From assembly GCA_030619365.1 (NCBI GenBank), contig JAUXBQ010000010.1, positions 1 to 20,777 of the forward strand: DNA of 20,777 nt, given 5' to 3'. The notes under the pieces were generated by a model, which was not told where the DNA came from, searched no databases, and saw only the letters and a program-made list of their open reading frames with translations. The translations under genes and the position numbers were made by a program. Below, in pieces: positions 1-8,757 of the stretch. The stretch is from a candidate division FCPU426 bacterium (GTDB lineage Bacteria > Oederibacteriota > JAAXVQ01 > JAUVAV01). The stretch's first letter is position 1, and each line of letters opens with the position of its first letter.

Positions 1-1
1 A

Positions 2-487
2 ATCGGGGTCATGTTCGGCAACCCGGAAACCACGCCCGGCGGCCGGGCCCTTAAATTTTACGCCAGCCTCCGCCTGGACATTCGCCGGATCGAATCGATC
101 AAACAAGGCCAAGAACTGATCGGCAATCGGGTCAAGGTAAAAGTGGTCAAGAACAAGGTAGCCCCGCCCTTCGGGCTCGCTCATTTCGACATTATGTTCG
201 GAGAGGGGATCTCCAAAGAAGGTGATTTGATCGACCTGGGCGTCACGCACGACCTGGTCGAAAAATCCGGGTCTTGGTTTGCGTATGATGGACAGCGGAT
301 TGGCCAGGGCCGGGAAGCAGCCAAGGCTTTTCTCCGCGAAAATCAGGCGCTCGCCCAGGCCCTCGAAACCAAACTCCGCGAAAAGCTTATGCCGTCCGCG
401 ACCGATGAACCGGAACACGGCGGGAACGGACAACCCGAGCAGCCGGCCCGGGAAACCGAGACCCGGAGCCGGGCAGAGCGCCGCTAG
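2..487 (+). CDS. recA: Recombinase RecA, C-terminal half (5' end outside window)
   Basis: RecA forms ATP-dependent filaments on single-stranded DNA, drives homologous strand exchange and triggers SOS repressor cleavage in the cytoplasm. The reading frame is open to the window edge and enters with IGVMFGNPETTPGG, the conserved stretch at and after DNA-binding loop L2. KFYASLRLDIRR, RVKVKVVKNKVAPPF, the FGEGIS segment and the DLGV and IGQG stretches then follow in the order seen in known RecA proteins. About 161 residues are present, roughly the second half of a normal RecA. The ATG at 11 is internal, not a start. The last 30 or so residues are a charged Glu/Arg-rich tail, as in many RecA proteins, although this one ends basic (SRAERR) rather than acidic. 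The next gene starts 53 bp downstream, and I saw no clear terminator between them. The family assignment is certain; only the 5' part is missing. Confidence 0.97.
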   Translation: MGVMFGNPETTPGGRALKFYASLRLDIRRIESIKQGQELIGNRVKVKVVKNKVAPPFGLAHFDIMFGEGISKEGDLIDLGVTHDLVEKSGSWFAYDGQRIGQGREAAKAFLRENQALAQALETKLREKLMPSATDEPEHGGNGQPEQPARETETRSRAERR

Positions 488-540
488 CCCGTGTTCGGCC
501 AGCCGGGCCTTGAATTCAGCGAATAAAGTAGGTGCGCGCC

Positions 541-3198
541 ATGGCTAAATCATCTCCCGGAAAATCCCGTTTTTGGCAATGGGTCCTGGTCAGTGCCTTG
601 GCCCTGGCCGTGCTGTTCGTCGGCGCTTTGCTCATCGTTCCGCGCCTGCTCCCCTGGGACAAAATCAAACAACAGGCCGAGGAGAAGATTTCCGCCACCC
701 TGCACCACCAAGTGAGCCTGGGCGAGATCGGCTTCAACCTGTTCCGCGGCATCAAGGTCCAGGACATCCGGGTGGCCAACGCCCCGGGCTTTTCGGAAAC
801 GCCTCTCCTGACGGATGAATCCGCCAGCCTCCAGTACCGTTTACTTCCGCTGCTCTTCGGCCAGGTCATGATTAAGGCCGTGGTTTTGGAAAAACCGCAA
901 CTGCTCATTGAGCGCGCCGCGGACGGAACCTTTAATTTTTCCGACATGCTGCCCCAACCCCAGTCCGAACCCGGGCAAACCCCGGAGAAAAAACGGAAAC
1001 TGCCGGCCAAGTTGCCGCTGGAACTGTTGGTGTCCGAATTCGCGGTGAACCAGGCGACCTTGGTGTACCGCGACCTGGGCAGCCGGCAGGAATACCGGGT
1101 GGAAGGGTTGAACGTCAAAGTCAGAAACCTGACCCTGGCCGGTGTCACGCCCGTGACAGTCGAGGTGGGCGCGGATGTGAAAGCCCTGGGACAGACCTAT
1201 CCGGTAAGCCTGGAGGCCAAGTGGCGGTTCAATTACGCCCAGGGGCTGTTTCATTTGGACCGCGTGGTGGCGGCCCTGCCCGGCGTGAAGCTGGAAGCCG
1301 CCGGCAAAGTGGAACAGGTGTTGACCGAGCCGGCGCTGCTCATCTCGGGCAAGGCCGACGTGGACTTCGGCCTGGTCTGGAAAAAGCTGTTGCCGCCCGA
1401 TGTCCGAAAAAAAATGCCCGCGGATTTGAAAATAAGTGGTACAGCCCTGGCGACCTTTAACGCCCGCGGCCCGGCCAAAAAACCGGACCAACTGCAGGTG
1501 GACATCGAGAATACGGTTGAACTCAGCCTGGGCGTCCTGGGACTCGAAATTCCCCTTGCGGTTTCCGGGACCATGGAACTGAAGGAAACCCGGGCCCAGC
1601 TTGCCCAGACCGTCACGCTACCCGGGGTCAAAGCCCAAGCCCGGGCGACACTGGCCGACCTGTTCGGCGAGCGGCGCGTTTCCGCCTCTGTGGACAGCGA
1701 GGTCGACCTGGCGGAAGCCACGAAGAATCTGATTCCCCCGGGGATCCTAAAAAAAATGTCCGGCTTAAAAAGCGGCGGGAGCTTGACATTCCAGGCCACG
1801 GTCAAAGGCCTGGCGGCCCAGCCGGACCAGCTCTCCCTCTCTGGACACTTGGCAGCCGACGAGGTTTCGCTCAGTTATCAGGAGCAGGACCTGCTGCGGG
1901 GACTCAGCACGCAACTGGATTTTCAGTCCGATCAGATCAAGGTGAAACAATTGAAGACCGACCTGGCCGGACAACCCCTGACCGCCAGTTTCCAGGCCAA
2001 CGGCTTCGACCTCCGCCGGCCGGAATCCCTGAAACCGGACAATCTCAAGGCCAACGTCAAATGGTCTTTAGCATCCAAGATGCTGGATCTGGACGCCTTC
2101 CTGGCCCTGGTCTCAAATAAAAAGGAAAAAAAGGTAAAAGCCGGGACCCCACCCGCGGCCACGGTATCCGACCGCCCGGAGCCGGACGTCCGGGCCATGA
2201 TTCCAGCCGGTCTGGTCATGACCGGGCAGGCAACCCTGGGCGGAATCAAATTCGGGAAAGTGAAGCTGGGCCGGCTTAAGTTTTCGCTGGTACAAAAAAA
2301 ACGCATTCTCACGACGACCAGCAACCTGCGGGGCTACCAAGGCAAACTGAGCAACACCACCCGGCTGGATTTTACCAAGCGGCTCCTGAGTTACCGCGTA
2401 GGGACCGAAGTCAAGGGTGTGGACCTGGAGCCGCTGCTCAACGACGTGGTGGACACGTTCGTGGCTGCCAAATTGAAAAAACCGGAACTGATCGCCGAAC
2501 TCAAGGACAAATTTGTTGGAAAACTCACGGGAACCATGAATCTGTCGGGCCGGGGAATGCGTACGGCCCAGGCCATGCCCAACCTGACGGGACAGGGCAA
2601 GTACGTGCTCAAAGCCGGCCGCCTGCGGAAGTTCGCTTTTCAAGACCAGCTGGCCGGCTGGTTCGGTACGGACAAACTGCGCCAGGATATCCCCTTTGAC
2701 CATACCGAGCTGGAGTTTACCCTGGGCCAGGAGCGGGTGAACGTTAAAAAATTCGTCCTGGAATCGGGCGTCCGGGGAGAAAGCGGGGACATCCGGATGA
2801 CCGCCAAGGGACAAATGACCTTCAAAGCCGACTTTAAAAATTTCAAGCTGCGCCCCCGCCTGAATCCGCGCGCGGCCCAAACCCTGTCCCCGCAATTCCG
2901 CCAGTACTCCGAGGTGTTGAAGGACGACCGCGGTTGGGTGACGATTCCGGTGGTGATGAACGGCCCGGTGAAAAAGCCCGACGTGCAGCCGGACTGGAAT
3001 TGGATCAAGAATCAATTTGGCGCCTACGCGAAGAAGAAAACCCAGGCGGCGGCCAAAGCGGCGGAAAAGAAGGCCAAGGCTTTCGTGGACAAGCAAAAAG
3101 GCAAGTCAGCCGACGAGATTAAAAAGAACGCCAGCGAGGAATTGGAAAAAGCCAAGGAAAAACTCAAGAACCTGAATCTCCGGAATTTATTCAAATAA
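541..3198 (+). CDS. AsmA-family envelope protein
   Basis: This is a large AsmA-like protein of 885 residues. The family is anchored in the inner membrane, reaches into the periplasm, and is linked to outer-membrane assembly and phospholipid transport. One membrane helix lies at about residues 12-34 (FWQWVLVSALALAVLFVGAL). It is followed by the family's N-terminal pattern: an amphipathic segment, a beta-rich domain with GIKVQDIRVANAPGF, and the LLIERAADGTFNFSDM motif. A long region of alternating beta strands and a C-terminal AsmA domain follow (about residues 630-800). The final 65 or so residues are highly Lys/Ala/Glu-rich and look helical or coiled. I chose the ATG at 541 because AGGTG lies 6 bases upstream; an in-frame GTG at 532 overlaps that site. 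The exact substrate is unknown. The family call is strong, the precise role inferred. Confidence 0.88.
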   Translation: MAKSSPGKSRFWQWVLVSALALAVLFVGALLIVPRLLPWDKIKQQAEEKISATLHHQVSLGEIGFNLFRGIKVQDIRVANAPGFSETPLLTDESASLQYRLLPLLFGQVMIKAVVLEKPQLLIERAADGTFNFSDMLPQPQSEPGQTPEKKRKLPAKLPLELLVSEFAVNQATLVYRDLGSRQEYRVEGLNVKVRNLTLAGVTPVTVEVGADVKALGQTYPVSLEAKWRFNYAQGLFHLDRVVAALPGVKLEAAGKVEQVLTEPALLISGKADVDFGLVWKKLLPPDVRKKMPADLKISGTALATFNARGPAKKPDQLQVDIENTVELSLGVLGLEIPLAVSGTMELKETRAQLAQTVTLPGVKAQARATLADLFGERRVSASVDSEVDLAEATKNLIPPGILKKMSGLKSGGSLTFQATVKGLAAQPDQLSLSGHLAADEVSLSYQEQDLLRGLSTQLDFQSDQIKVKQLKTDLAGQPLTASFQANGFDLRRPESLKPDNLKANVKWSLASKMLDLDAFLALVSNKKEKKVKAGTPPAATVSDRPEPDVRAMIPAGLVMTGQATLGGIKFGKVKLGRLKFSLVQKKRILTTTSNLRGYQGKLSNTTRLDFTKRLLSYRVGTEVKGVDLEPLLNDVVDTFVAAKLKKPELIAELKDKFVGKLTGTMNLSGRGMRTAQAMPNLTGQGKYVLKAGRLRKFAFQDQLAGWFGTDKLRQDIPFDHTELEFTLGQERVNVKKFVLESGVRGESGDIRMTAKGQMTFKADFKNFKLRPRLNPRAAQTLSPQFRQYSEVLKDDRGWVTIPVVMNGPVKKPDVQPDWNWIKNQFGAYAKKKTQAAAKAAEKKAKAFVDKQKGKSADEIKKNASEELEKAKEKLKNLNLRNLFK

Positions 3199-3236
3199 AT
3201 AGTTGCCTTCATGTATATCCCAAGGAGTTCAACCGG

Positions 3237-5735
3237 ATGAAAGCAATGGTCATGGCAGGCGGATTCGGGACGCGCCTGCGCCCGCTCACCTGCAATATTC
3301 CCAAACCCATGGTCCCCATGGTCAACCGTCCGCTGCTGGAGCACATTTTTAAATTGCTCAAGCAGCACGGATTCACGGAATTGGTGGTGGCCCTCTATTT
3401 TCAACCCGAAGTCATACAGGATTATTTCCGGGACGGCTCGGACTGGGGGCTGCGGATTTCCTACCTGCTGCCTGATTCCGATCTGGGAACGGCGGGCTGC
3501 GTCAAAAAAGCCGCGGAGCTGCTCGGGCGGGAAACGTTTCTGGTAATCTCCGGGGACGTGCTCACGGACATCAACCTCTCGGCGGCGGTCAGCTACCACC
3601 GGGAGAAAAAATCCCAGGCCACCATTGTGCTCAGTCGCGCGGAGAATCCCCTGACCTTCGGCGTGGTGATCACGCGGGAGGACGGCGGCATTGCGCGCTT
3701 TCTGGAAAAGCCGAGCTGGGGGGAGGTTTTTTCGGATACCATCAACACCGGCATCTACATCCTGGAGCCGGAAACGCTGGACCGGATTCCGGAAAACAAA
3801 GAATACGACTTCAGCAAACAACTTTTCCCGGAGATATTGGAGGCCCAGGCCCCGCTTTACGGTTATATCGCGGAGCAGGCTTACTGGAAAGATGTGGGCA
3901 ACCTGACCGAATACCGGCAGGCCCATCAGGACGCCATCCGCGCGGGCGAGCGGCTGGCCCAACCGGGCCAGGGCGAGCGGGTAGGTGGCAATTGGATCGG
4001 CGCAGGCTGCTTGATCGATCCCACGGCCGAACTGCAGGAAGGCGTGATCTTAGGGCACCACTGCTGGATCGGGCCCCACGTGAGGATCTCCAATTCCGTG
4101 CTGGGAAACGACTGCCGGGTGGGTGAGAGCTCCAAGATCATCGGCTCGGTCATTTGGAGCAACGTCTCCATCGGGAACGACGCAAATTTGAAGGAAGTCA
4201 CAATTGGGAACGATTGCCGCATCGGCGCGCGGACCTACGTCGGGGTGGGCGCGGTGGTCGCGGACCATTGCGAGATCGGCGAGGACGCCACGGTCAAGGC
4301 CGGGGTGAAAGTATGGCCCTACAAGGTTATTGAGGACGGCACCACCCTGTCCACCTCCCTGATCTGGGGCGAACGCTGGTCCAAGCACATTTTCGACGCC
4401 TACGGCGTATCCGGACTGGGGAACATCGAAATCACGCCCGAATTCGCGGCCAAGCTGGGCGCGGCTTACGGCGCCTCGCTGCGCAAAGGGGAATTCGTGC
4501 TCTCCAGCCGCGACAACCACAAAAGCTCGCGAATCATCGACCGCGCCATTATGACCGGCCTGGCCTCGGTCGGCGTGAACGTCTACGACCTGCGCGTGGT
4601 GCCGGTCCCGGTGGCGCGCTACGCGATCCGTTCGCTAAAAGTCGCCGGTGGTTTTCACGTCCGAAAATCCCCCTACAACCCCAATATCATGGACATCAAA
4701 TTTTTCGATTTTCAAGGTAAGGAACTCTCCAGCGCCAAGGAGAAAGGCGTGGAAAACCTTTTTTTTCGGGAGGATTTTTCCCGGGCCGACATGGAACAGA
4801 CCGGCGAGATCATGTTTCCCCCGCGCGCCCTGGAATACTACCAGGAAGGCTTCGCCCAAACCCTGGACCAGGAACGCATCCGGCAGGCGCGCTTTAAAAT
4901 CGTCATCGACTACGCCTGGGGCAGCGCGGTGGGCATCTTTCCGCAGGTTTTAGGGGACCTGCAATGCGAAGTGGTAGCCCTGAATTCCTATCCCGACGGC
5001 ACGCGCCTGACCCGCTCGCCCGAGGAGCTGGATCAATCCATGAAACGCCTGGCCGGCATCGTAGGCACTCTCCAGGCGCACGTAGGGGTCATGATAGACG
5101 CCGGGGCCCAAAAAATATTCATTGCCGACAACCAAGGCCGGGTCCTGGACGGCGACCGCGCCCTGGCGCTGATGGCGCTGCTGGTCATGCGGGCCAAGCC
5201 CGGCAGCCGGATCGGCATCCCGATATCCGCCACGCGCGTGATCGACGAGCTGGCCGAAAAATATCAGGGGAAAATCGTCCGCTTGAAGACCCAGTACAAC
5301 GCCATGCTGGAAGCCGCGGCGCAGAGCCAGTTGGATTTCGTGGGCGAGACCAAGGGCGGGTACGTCTTTCCCCAGTTCCAGCCGGCTTTTGACGCCATGA
5401 TGGCCACGGCCAAGCTTCTGGAACTGACGGCCAGGGCCGGCGAGCCCTTGTCCGCGCTCATAGACGACATTCCGTCCATTCACCTGGTGCGGACGCAGGT
5501 GGCCTGCGCCTGGGAGAAGAAGGGCACCATTATGCGAAGGCTTATTGAGCACACCCGCCACGAGCAGGTGGAACTGTTGGACGGCGTGAAAATATGGCAC
5601 GGTAAGGCTTGGGTGCTCATCATTCCGGATGCGGACAAGCCCGTCTTCCACGTCAACGCCGAGGGCGCCACCCAGGATCAGTCCCAACAGCTGACCCGTC
5701 GTTATTCCCAGATGATTCAGGAATGGCAAGCCTGA
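3237..5735 (+). CDS. Sugar-phosphate nucleotidyltransferase (mannose-1-P guanylyltransferase-like) fused to degenerate phosphohexomutase domain
   Basis: The protein has 832 residues and three parts. Residues 1-235 are a nucleotidyltransferase that would join a sugar 1-phosphate to an NTP: GGFGTRLRPLT at 8-18, PKP at 22-24, SGD at 105-107, EKP at 157-159 and WKDVG at 217-221. Residues 250-360 are left-handed beta-helix hexapeptide repeats (IGNDCRIG and similar). Residues 380-832 have the length and order of a phosphomannomutase/phosphoglucomutase domain, but all four active-site loops are altered. The serine loop reads HVRKSPYNPN, the metal loop IDAGAQKIF, the sugar loop GETKGG, and the phosphate loop PDADKPVFHVNAEG. 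Similar fusions are known in cyanobacteria and other phyla and are often annotated as mannose-1-phosphate guanylyltransferase. The nucleotide and sugar used cannot be read from sequence. AAGGAG lies 9 bases before the ATG. An intact mutase is the next gene. Confidence 0.9.
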   Translation: MKAMVMAGGFGTRLRPLTCNIPKPMVPMVNRPLLEHIFKLLKQHGFTELVVALYFQPEVIQDYFRDGSDWGLRISYLLPDSDLGTAGCVKKAAELLGRETFLVISGDVLTDINLSAAVSYHREKKSQATIVLSRAENPLTFGVVITREDGGIARFLEKPSWGEVFSDTINTGIYILEPETLDRIPENKEYDFSKQLFPEILEAQAPLYGYIAEQAYWKDVGNLTEYRQAHQDAIRAGERLAQPGQGERVGGNWIGAGCLIDPTAELQEGVILGHHCWIGPHVRISNSVLGNDCRVGESSKIIGSVIWSNVSIGNDANLKEVTIGNDCRIGARTYVGVGAVVADHCEIGEDATVKAGVKVWPYKVIEDGTTLSTSLIWGERWSKHIFDAYGVSGLGNIEITPEFAAKLGAAYGASLRKGEFVLSSRDNHKSSRIIDRAIMTGLASVGVNVYDLRVVPVPVARYAIRSLKVAGGFHVRKSPYNPNIMDIKFFDFQGKELSSAKEKGVENLFFREDFSRADMEQTGEIMFPPRALEYYQEGFAQTLDQERIRQARFKIVIDYAWGSAVGIFPQVLGDLQCEVVALNSYPDGTRLTRSPEELDQSMKRLAGIVGTLQAHVGVMIDAGAQKIFIADNQGRVLDGDRALALMALLVMRAKPGSRIGIPISATRVIDELAEKYQGKIVRLKTQYNAMLEAAAQSQLDFVGETKGGYVFPQFQPAFDAMMATAKLLELTARAGEPLSALIDDIPSIHLVRTQVACAWEKKGTIMRRLIEHTRHEQVELLDGVKIWHGKAWVLIIPDADKPVFHVNAEGATQDQSQQLTRRYSQMIQEWQA

Positions 5736-5781
5736 CCCCTGCGCACTGGCGACGGACAGGCGGAACGTGAGGAGGAACTTG

Positions 5782-7200
5782 ATGTCTGCAATTCATTTTG
5801 GCACCTCAGGTTGGCGAGACATCATCGCGGACGGATTCACTTTTACCGGCGTGACCGCGGTCACCCGGGCCGTGGCCCGCTATCTGAAAGCGCGGGGCCA
5901 GGCCCGGCGGGGCGTGTTGGTCGGGCATGATCCCCGGTTCCTGGCCGAGCGGTTTACCCGGTTGGCCGCCACCGTCCTTAGCGAAGAGGGAATCACCGTG
6001 CGCCAGGTGGAACAGGCCGCGCCGACCCCGGCTCTGTCCGCCGCGGTCCTGGATTTGAAACTCGCGGGATGTATAAATTTCACGGCCAGCCATAACCCGG
6101 CCGAGTACCAGGGATTTAAATGGTCCAACGCCCAGGGCAGCCCTGCCACCCTGGAGGAAGTCGCGCCCATTGAACGGGAGGCCAACCGGCTGCTCGCCAA
6201 AAACGGTGGCCAGGCGCCGCGCGGCGTACGCCGCGGGAAGATACTGGCCTTTGATCCCAAACCCGGATATTTCACCCGCCTGAGAAAAATGCTGCCCCTC
6301 CCGGTGCTGCGGCGCGCGCGCCTGGCGGTGGTGGCCGACCCGCTGTACGGCGCCGGCCGCGGTTACCTGGACGAAGCCCTGCGCCTGGCCGGTTGCCGGG
6401 TCTACGTGCTGCACGATTCTCGGGACGCGTTGTTCGGCGGGCATCCGCCCGAACCAGACGCCGAGCGCCTGGCCGAGGCCACGGAGCTTATGCTCAAACA
6501 GCGGGCCTGCCTGGCCCTGGGCACGGACGGCGATGCCGACCGCTTCGGGGTGGTGGACCGCGATGGCACCTACCTCACGCCGAACGAGGTGCTGGCCCTG
6601 ACCGTATATCTCCTGGTCCGCCACCGGGGCTGGCAGGGGCGCGTGGTCCGGTCGGTGGTCACCAGCCATTTCGTGGACGCCGTGGCCGGCCATTACGGAC
6701 TGCCGGTGCAGGTTACGCCCGTGGGTTTTAAATACATCGGGGAGAGCATGTCGCGGGGAGGATTCCTGGTCGGCGGCGAAGAGAGCGGCGGCCTGACCAT
6801 CGCGGGCCACGTGCCGGAAAAAGACGGCGTGCTGGCCTGCTTACTCATGACGGAATTGGTGGCGCGCGAGCGCCGGAGTCTGCGGGCGGTCCTGAACGAC
6901 CTGTACCAACAAGTCGGGCGGGTGTACACGGGGCGCATCAACGTTACCCTATCCGCTCGGTCAGGCGGTGGCCGCCTGCGACGGGCGTTGGGCCGTTTTC
7001 ACCCGCAGCGGCTGGCCGGGCATAAGGTCGCATCCCTGGACCGGCTGGACGGGTATAAATTCATTCTGGACAACGGCGACTGGATGGGCATCCGCTTGTC
7101 CGGAACCGAACCCGTGGCGCGTCTGTACCTGGAAGCGGGCAGCCGCCAGGACCTGAACCGCCTGGCCGCGGAAGGACGGAAATTGCTTGAAACCATCTAA
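5782..7200 (+). CDS. Phosphomannomutase/phosphoglucomutase
   Basis: This cytoplasmic enzyme would interconvert hexose 6-phosphate and hexose 1-phosphate, supplying activated sugars for polysaccharide and glycan synthesis. The 472 residues hold every diagnostic loop of the alpha-D-phosphohexomutase family: GTSGWR at 7-12, the catalytic serine loop TASHNP at 101-106, the magnesium loop TDGDADR at 248-254, the sugar-specificity loop GGEESGG at 331-337, and the phosphate-binding RLSGTEP at 438-444. The length is normal. I chose the ATG at 5782 because AGGAGG ends 6 bases upstream; a GTG at 5767 would lie before that site. It sits 46 bp after the fused nucleotidyltransferase and probably feeds it sugar 1-phosphate. 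Whether mannose or glucose is preferred cannot be decided here. Its 3' end overlaps the peptidase gene by 14 bp. Confidence 0.95.
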   Translation: MSAIHFGTSGWRDIIADGFTFTGVTAVTRAVARYLKARGQARRGVLVGHDPRFLAERFTRLAATVLSEEGITVRQVEQAAPTPALSAAVLDLKLAGCINFTASHNPAEYQGFKWSNAQGSPATLEEVAPIEREANRLLAKNGGQAPRGVRRGKILAFDPKPGYFTRLRKMLPLPVLRRARLAVVADPLYGAGRGYLDEALRLAGCRVYVLHDSRDALFGGHPPEPDAERLAEATELMLKQRACLALGTDGDADRFGVVDRDGTYLTPNEVLALTVYLLVRHRGWQGRVVRSVVTSHFVDAVAGHYGLPVQVTPVGFKYIGESMSRGGFLVGGEESGGLTIAGHVPEKDGVLACLLMTELVARERRSLRAVLNDLYQQVGRVYTGRINVTLSARSGGGRLRRALGRFHPQRLAGHKVASLDRLDGYKFILDNGDWMGIRLSGTEPVARLYLEAGSRQDLNRLAAEGRKLLETI

Positions 7201-8485
7201 ACTGGGCCAAACGCCCGTGGTCCGGACCATATTGCCGAACGGGCTGACCATTGTGGTGAAATCTTTGCCGCACCTGGCTTCCGTGTCCGTGGGGCTCAGT
7301 GTCGACATCGGCTCCCGGGACGAACAACCGCACGAATCGGGGCTAAGCCACCTCATCGAGCACATGGTTTTTCAGGGCACGCGGCGGCGGAGTACACGCG
7401 AGCTATCCAGGGTCATCAGCGCCGTGGGCGGAAATCTGGACGCCTGCACCGGACGTGAGAGCACGGCGTACTACGCCAAGGTTCCCAGCCGGTATTTTCA
7501 CCTGGCCCTGGACGTGTTGTCCGACATGCTGAGGGCCGCGCGTTTCCAGCCGGCCAAGCTGAAAAAAGAAAAACAAGTGATCCTGGAAGAGATCCGGATG
7601 TACGAAGATACGCCGGACGAGTACGCGCACGATTTATTCTTTCAAGCGCTCTGGCCCAAGCATCCGCTGGGCCGTTCGATCCTGGGCACGCGCGAGACGC
7701 TCCTGAATCTAAAGCGTCCCCAGGTCATGGATTTCCTGCAGCGCCATTACCATCCCGGCCGGATTATTCTGGCCGTGGCCGGCAATATTCAGCCCGCGAC
7801 CGTGGTGCAGGCGGCCCGGCAATATTTGGGAAGCATGCCGCTGGCGAAGCGTTCCGGAACCGAAGCGCCCCCGGCGCGCTGGTTGGGCGGCCGCCATCTC
7901 CTGAGACGCCGGAAACTGGAACAGGTTCATCTCTGCTTAGGCGTGGGTGGTTTGCCGTACACCCATAAACAACGCTGGGTCGCCCTGGCGCTCTCAAATA
8001 TTATGGGCGGAGGGCCCAACTCGCGGTTGTTTTATGAAGTGCGGGAGCAGCGCGCCCTGGTCTACACCATTTACTCATTCATGGATTTTTACCGGGATAC
8101 CGGGCTGGCGGGTCTGTATCTGGCCTGCCATCCCCGGAAAGCGCGCCGGGCCGTCCGGCTGGTCCGGGACATTCTTTATAGGCTGACGACCCGGCCGATT
8201 ACAGACCAGGAACTGCGGGACGTGCGCGAGCAAATGTGTGGCAATTATCTCATCTCGCTCGAGACTTCATCCACCCACATGTGGAACATGATTCAGCACG
8301 AAATGTATCTCCACCGTCATCCCAAGCAAAAAGCGATATTAAAATCCATCATGCAGATCACCAAGTCCGACATTCTTTCCCTGGCGCGATCTTTTTTCCA
8401 GCGCGCGCCCGTGGCGTCCGCGATCATCGGTCCGGTGCCGAACAAGCTGCGTGAGGACCTTCAGGCCTGGGAGAACGAAAAATAG
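7187..8485 (+). CDS. M16 family zinc metallopeptidase
   Basis: This is a pitrilysin-type peptidase of 432 residues, near the usual size of one-unit bacterial M16 proteins of the processing-peptidase type. The inverted zinc motif HLIEH is at residues 55-59 (His55, Glu58, His59), with the third ligand Glu135 in LEEIRM exactly 76 residues after His59, as the family requires. GRSILGT at 162-168, and GGGPNSRLFYEVRE followed by ALVYTIYSF in the C-terminal half, are also typical. The zinc site is complete, so it should be active. No signal peptide is evident. The chosen TTG start lies inside the end of the mutase gene, with GAAGGA about 10 bases upstream; an in-frame GTG at 7217 is an alternative. 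M16 genes also sit near ftsK and recA in Bacillus. The natural substrate is unknown. Confidence 0.92.
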   Translation: MKPSKLGQTPVVRTILPNGLTIVVKSLPHLASVSVGLSVDIGSRDEQPHESGLSHLIEHMVFQGTRRRSTRELSRVISAVGGNLDACTGRESTAYYAKVPSRYFHLALDVLSDMLRAARFQPAKLKKEKQVILEEIRMYEDTPDEYAHDLFFQALWPKHPLGRSILGTRETLLNLKRPQVMDFLQRHYHPGRIILAVAGNIQPATVVQAARQYLGSMPLAKRSGTEAPPARWLGGRHLLRRRKLEQVHLCLGVGGLPYTHKQRWVALALSNIMGGGPNSRLFYEVREQRALVYTIYSFMDFYRDTGLAGLYLACHPRKARRAVRLVRDILYRLTTRPITDQELRDVREQMCGNYLISLETSSTHMWNMIQHEMYLHRHPKQKAILKSIMQITKSDILSLARSFFQRAPVASAIIGPVPNKLREDLQAWENEK

Positions 8486-8547
8486 AAATAATGAGTAAAG
8501 CGGAGATAAGGCGAGAAAAAAAGTGTTTGAGAAGCATAACGGCCATT

Positions 8548-8601
8548 TTTGACTATTTTAAGATAAATGCCCCCCCTTAAATATTTGACTACCTGGAGAT
8601 A
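8548..8601 (+). repeat. Two direct repeats TTTGACTA-N5-AGATA
   Basis: The pattern TTTGACTA, five variable bases, then AGATA occurs at 8548-8565 and again at 8584-8601. Starts are 36 bp apart, and the lysine-rich small gene begins about 70 bp further on. The variable bases differ (TTTTA and CCTGG), which argues that the constant parts are what is conserved. It may be a tandem binding site for a regulator; this is inference. Confidence 0.45.
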
Positions 8602-8671
8602 TTTTGATAACTATATGGTGTATCTATTAGCTCTAGGTACACATTATATTGAGAAGGGGGATTTTGAAATA

Positions 8672-8734
8672 ATGGCAACCAAGAAGAAAGCGAAGAAAGT
8701 GGCCAAGAAAAAAGTCGCGAAGAAGAAAAAATAA
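8672..8734 (+). CDS. Very small lysine-rich basic protein (20 aa)
   Basis: The ORF encodes MATKKKAKKVAKKKVAKKKK, made only of Met, Ala, Thr, Val and Lys, with 13 lysines in 20 residues. It follows a purine-rich AAGGGGG site 11 bases upstream and is closed by a strong terminator 24 bases after its stop, so it looks like a free-standing transcription unit. Similar KKA repeats occur in histone H1-like tails and in small basic proteins of several bacterial groups. The likely role, if translated, is binding DNA, RNA or ribosomes by charge; this is inference. A hairpin-flanked non-coding RNA is the alternative, but the AUG, SD and in-frame stop favour a peptide. The 186 bp between the peptidase gene and this ORF are AT-rich and contain the direct repeats listed separately. 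Confidence 0.6.
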   Translation: MATKKKAKKVAKKKVAKKKK

Positions 8735-8757
8735 CTTCCGATCCCAAGTATTAATAC

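Noticed and set aside
516..3096. Long open frames on the minus strand opposite the AsmA gene
   Set aside because: GC-rich codon bias opens antisense frames; the translations have no recognisable domain, while the + strand encodes a clear family.
4950..5729. Long antisense frame under the nucleotidyltransferase/mutase gene
   Set aside because: Same reason: His/Gly/Gln-rich translation typical of a shadow frame, no domain, no ribosome site.
8491..8580. A 29-codon frame starting MSKAEIRREKKCL just after the peptidase gene
   Set aside because: No Shine-Dalgarno sequence, no recognised motif, and it overlaps the first copy of the direct repeat; more likely non-coding.
8585..8613. Possible promoter TTGACT-17-TAACTA with TG before the -10, upstream of the lysine-rich gene
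   Set aside because: The -10 box matches consensus poorly (2 of 6), so I only treat the region as regulatory through its direct repeats.
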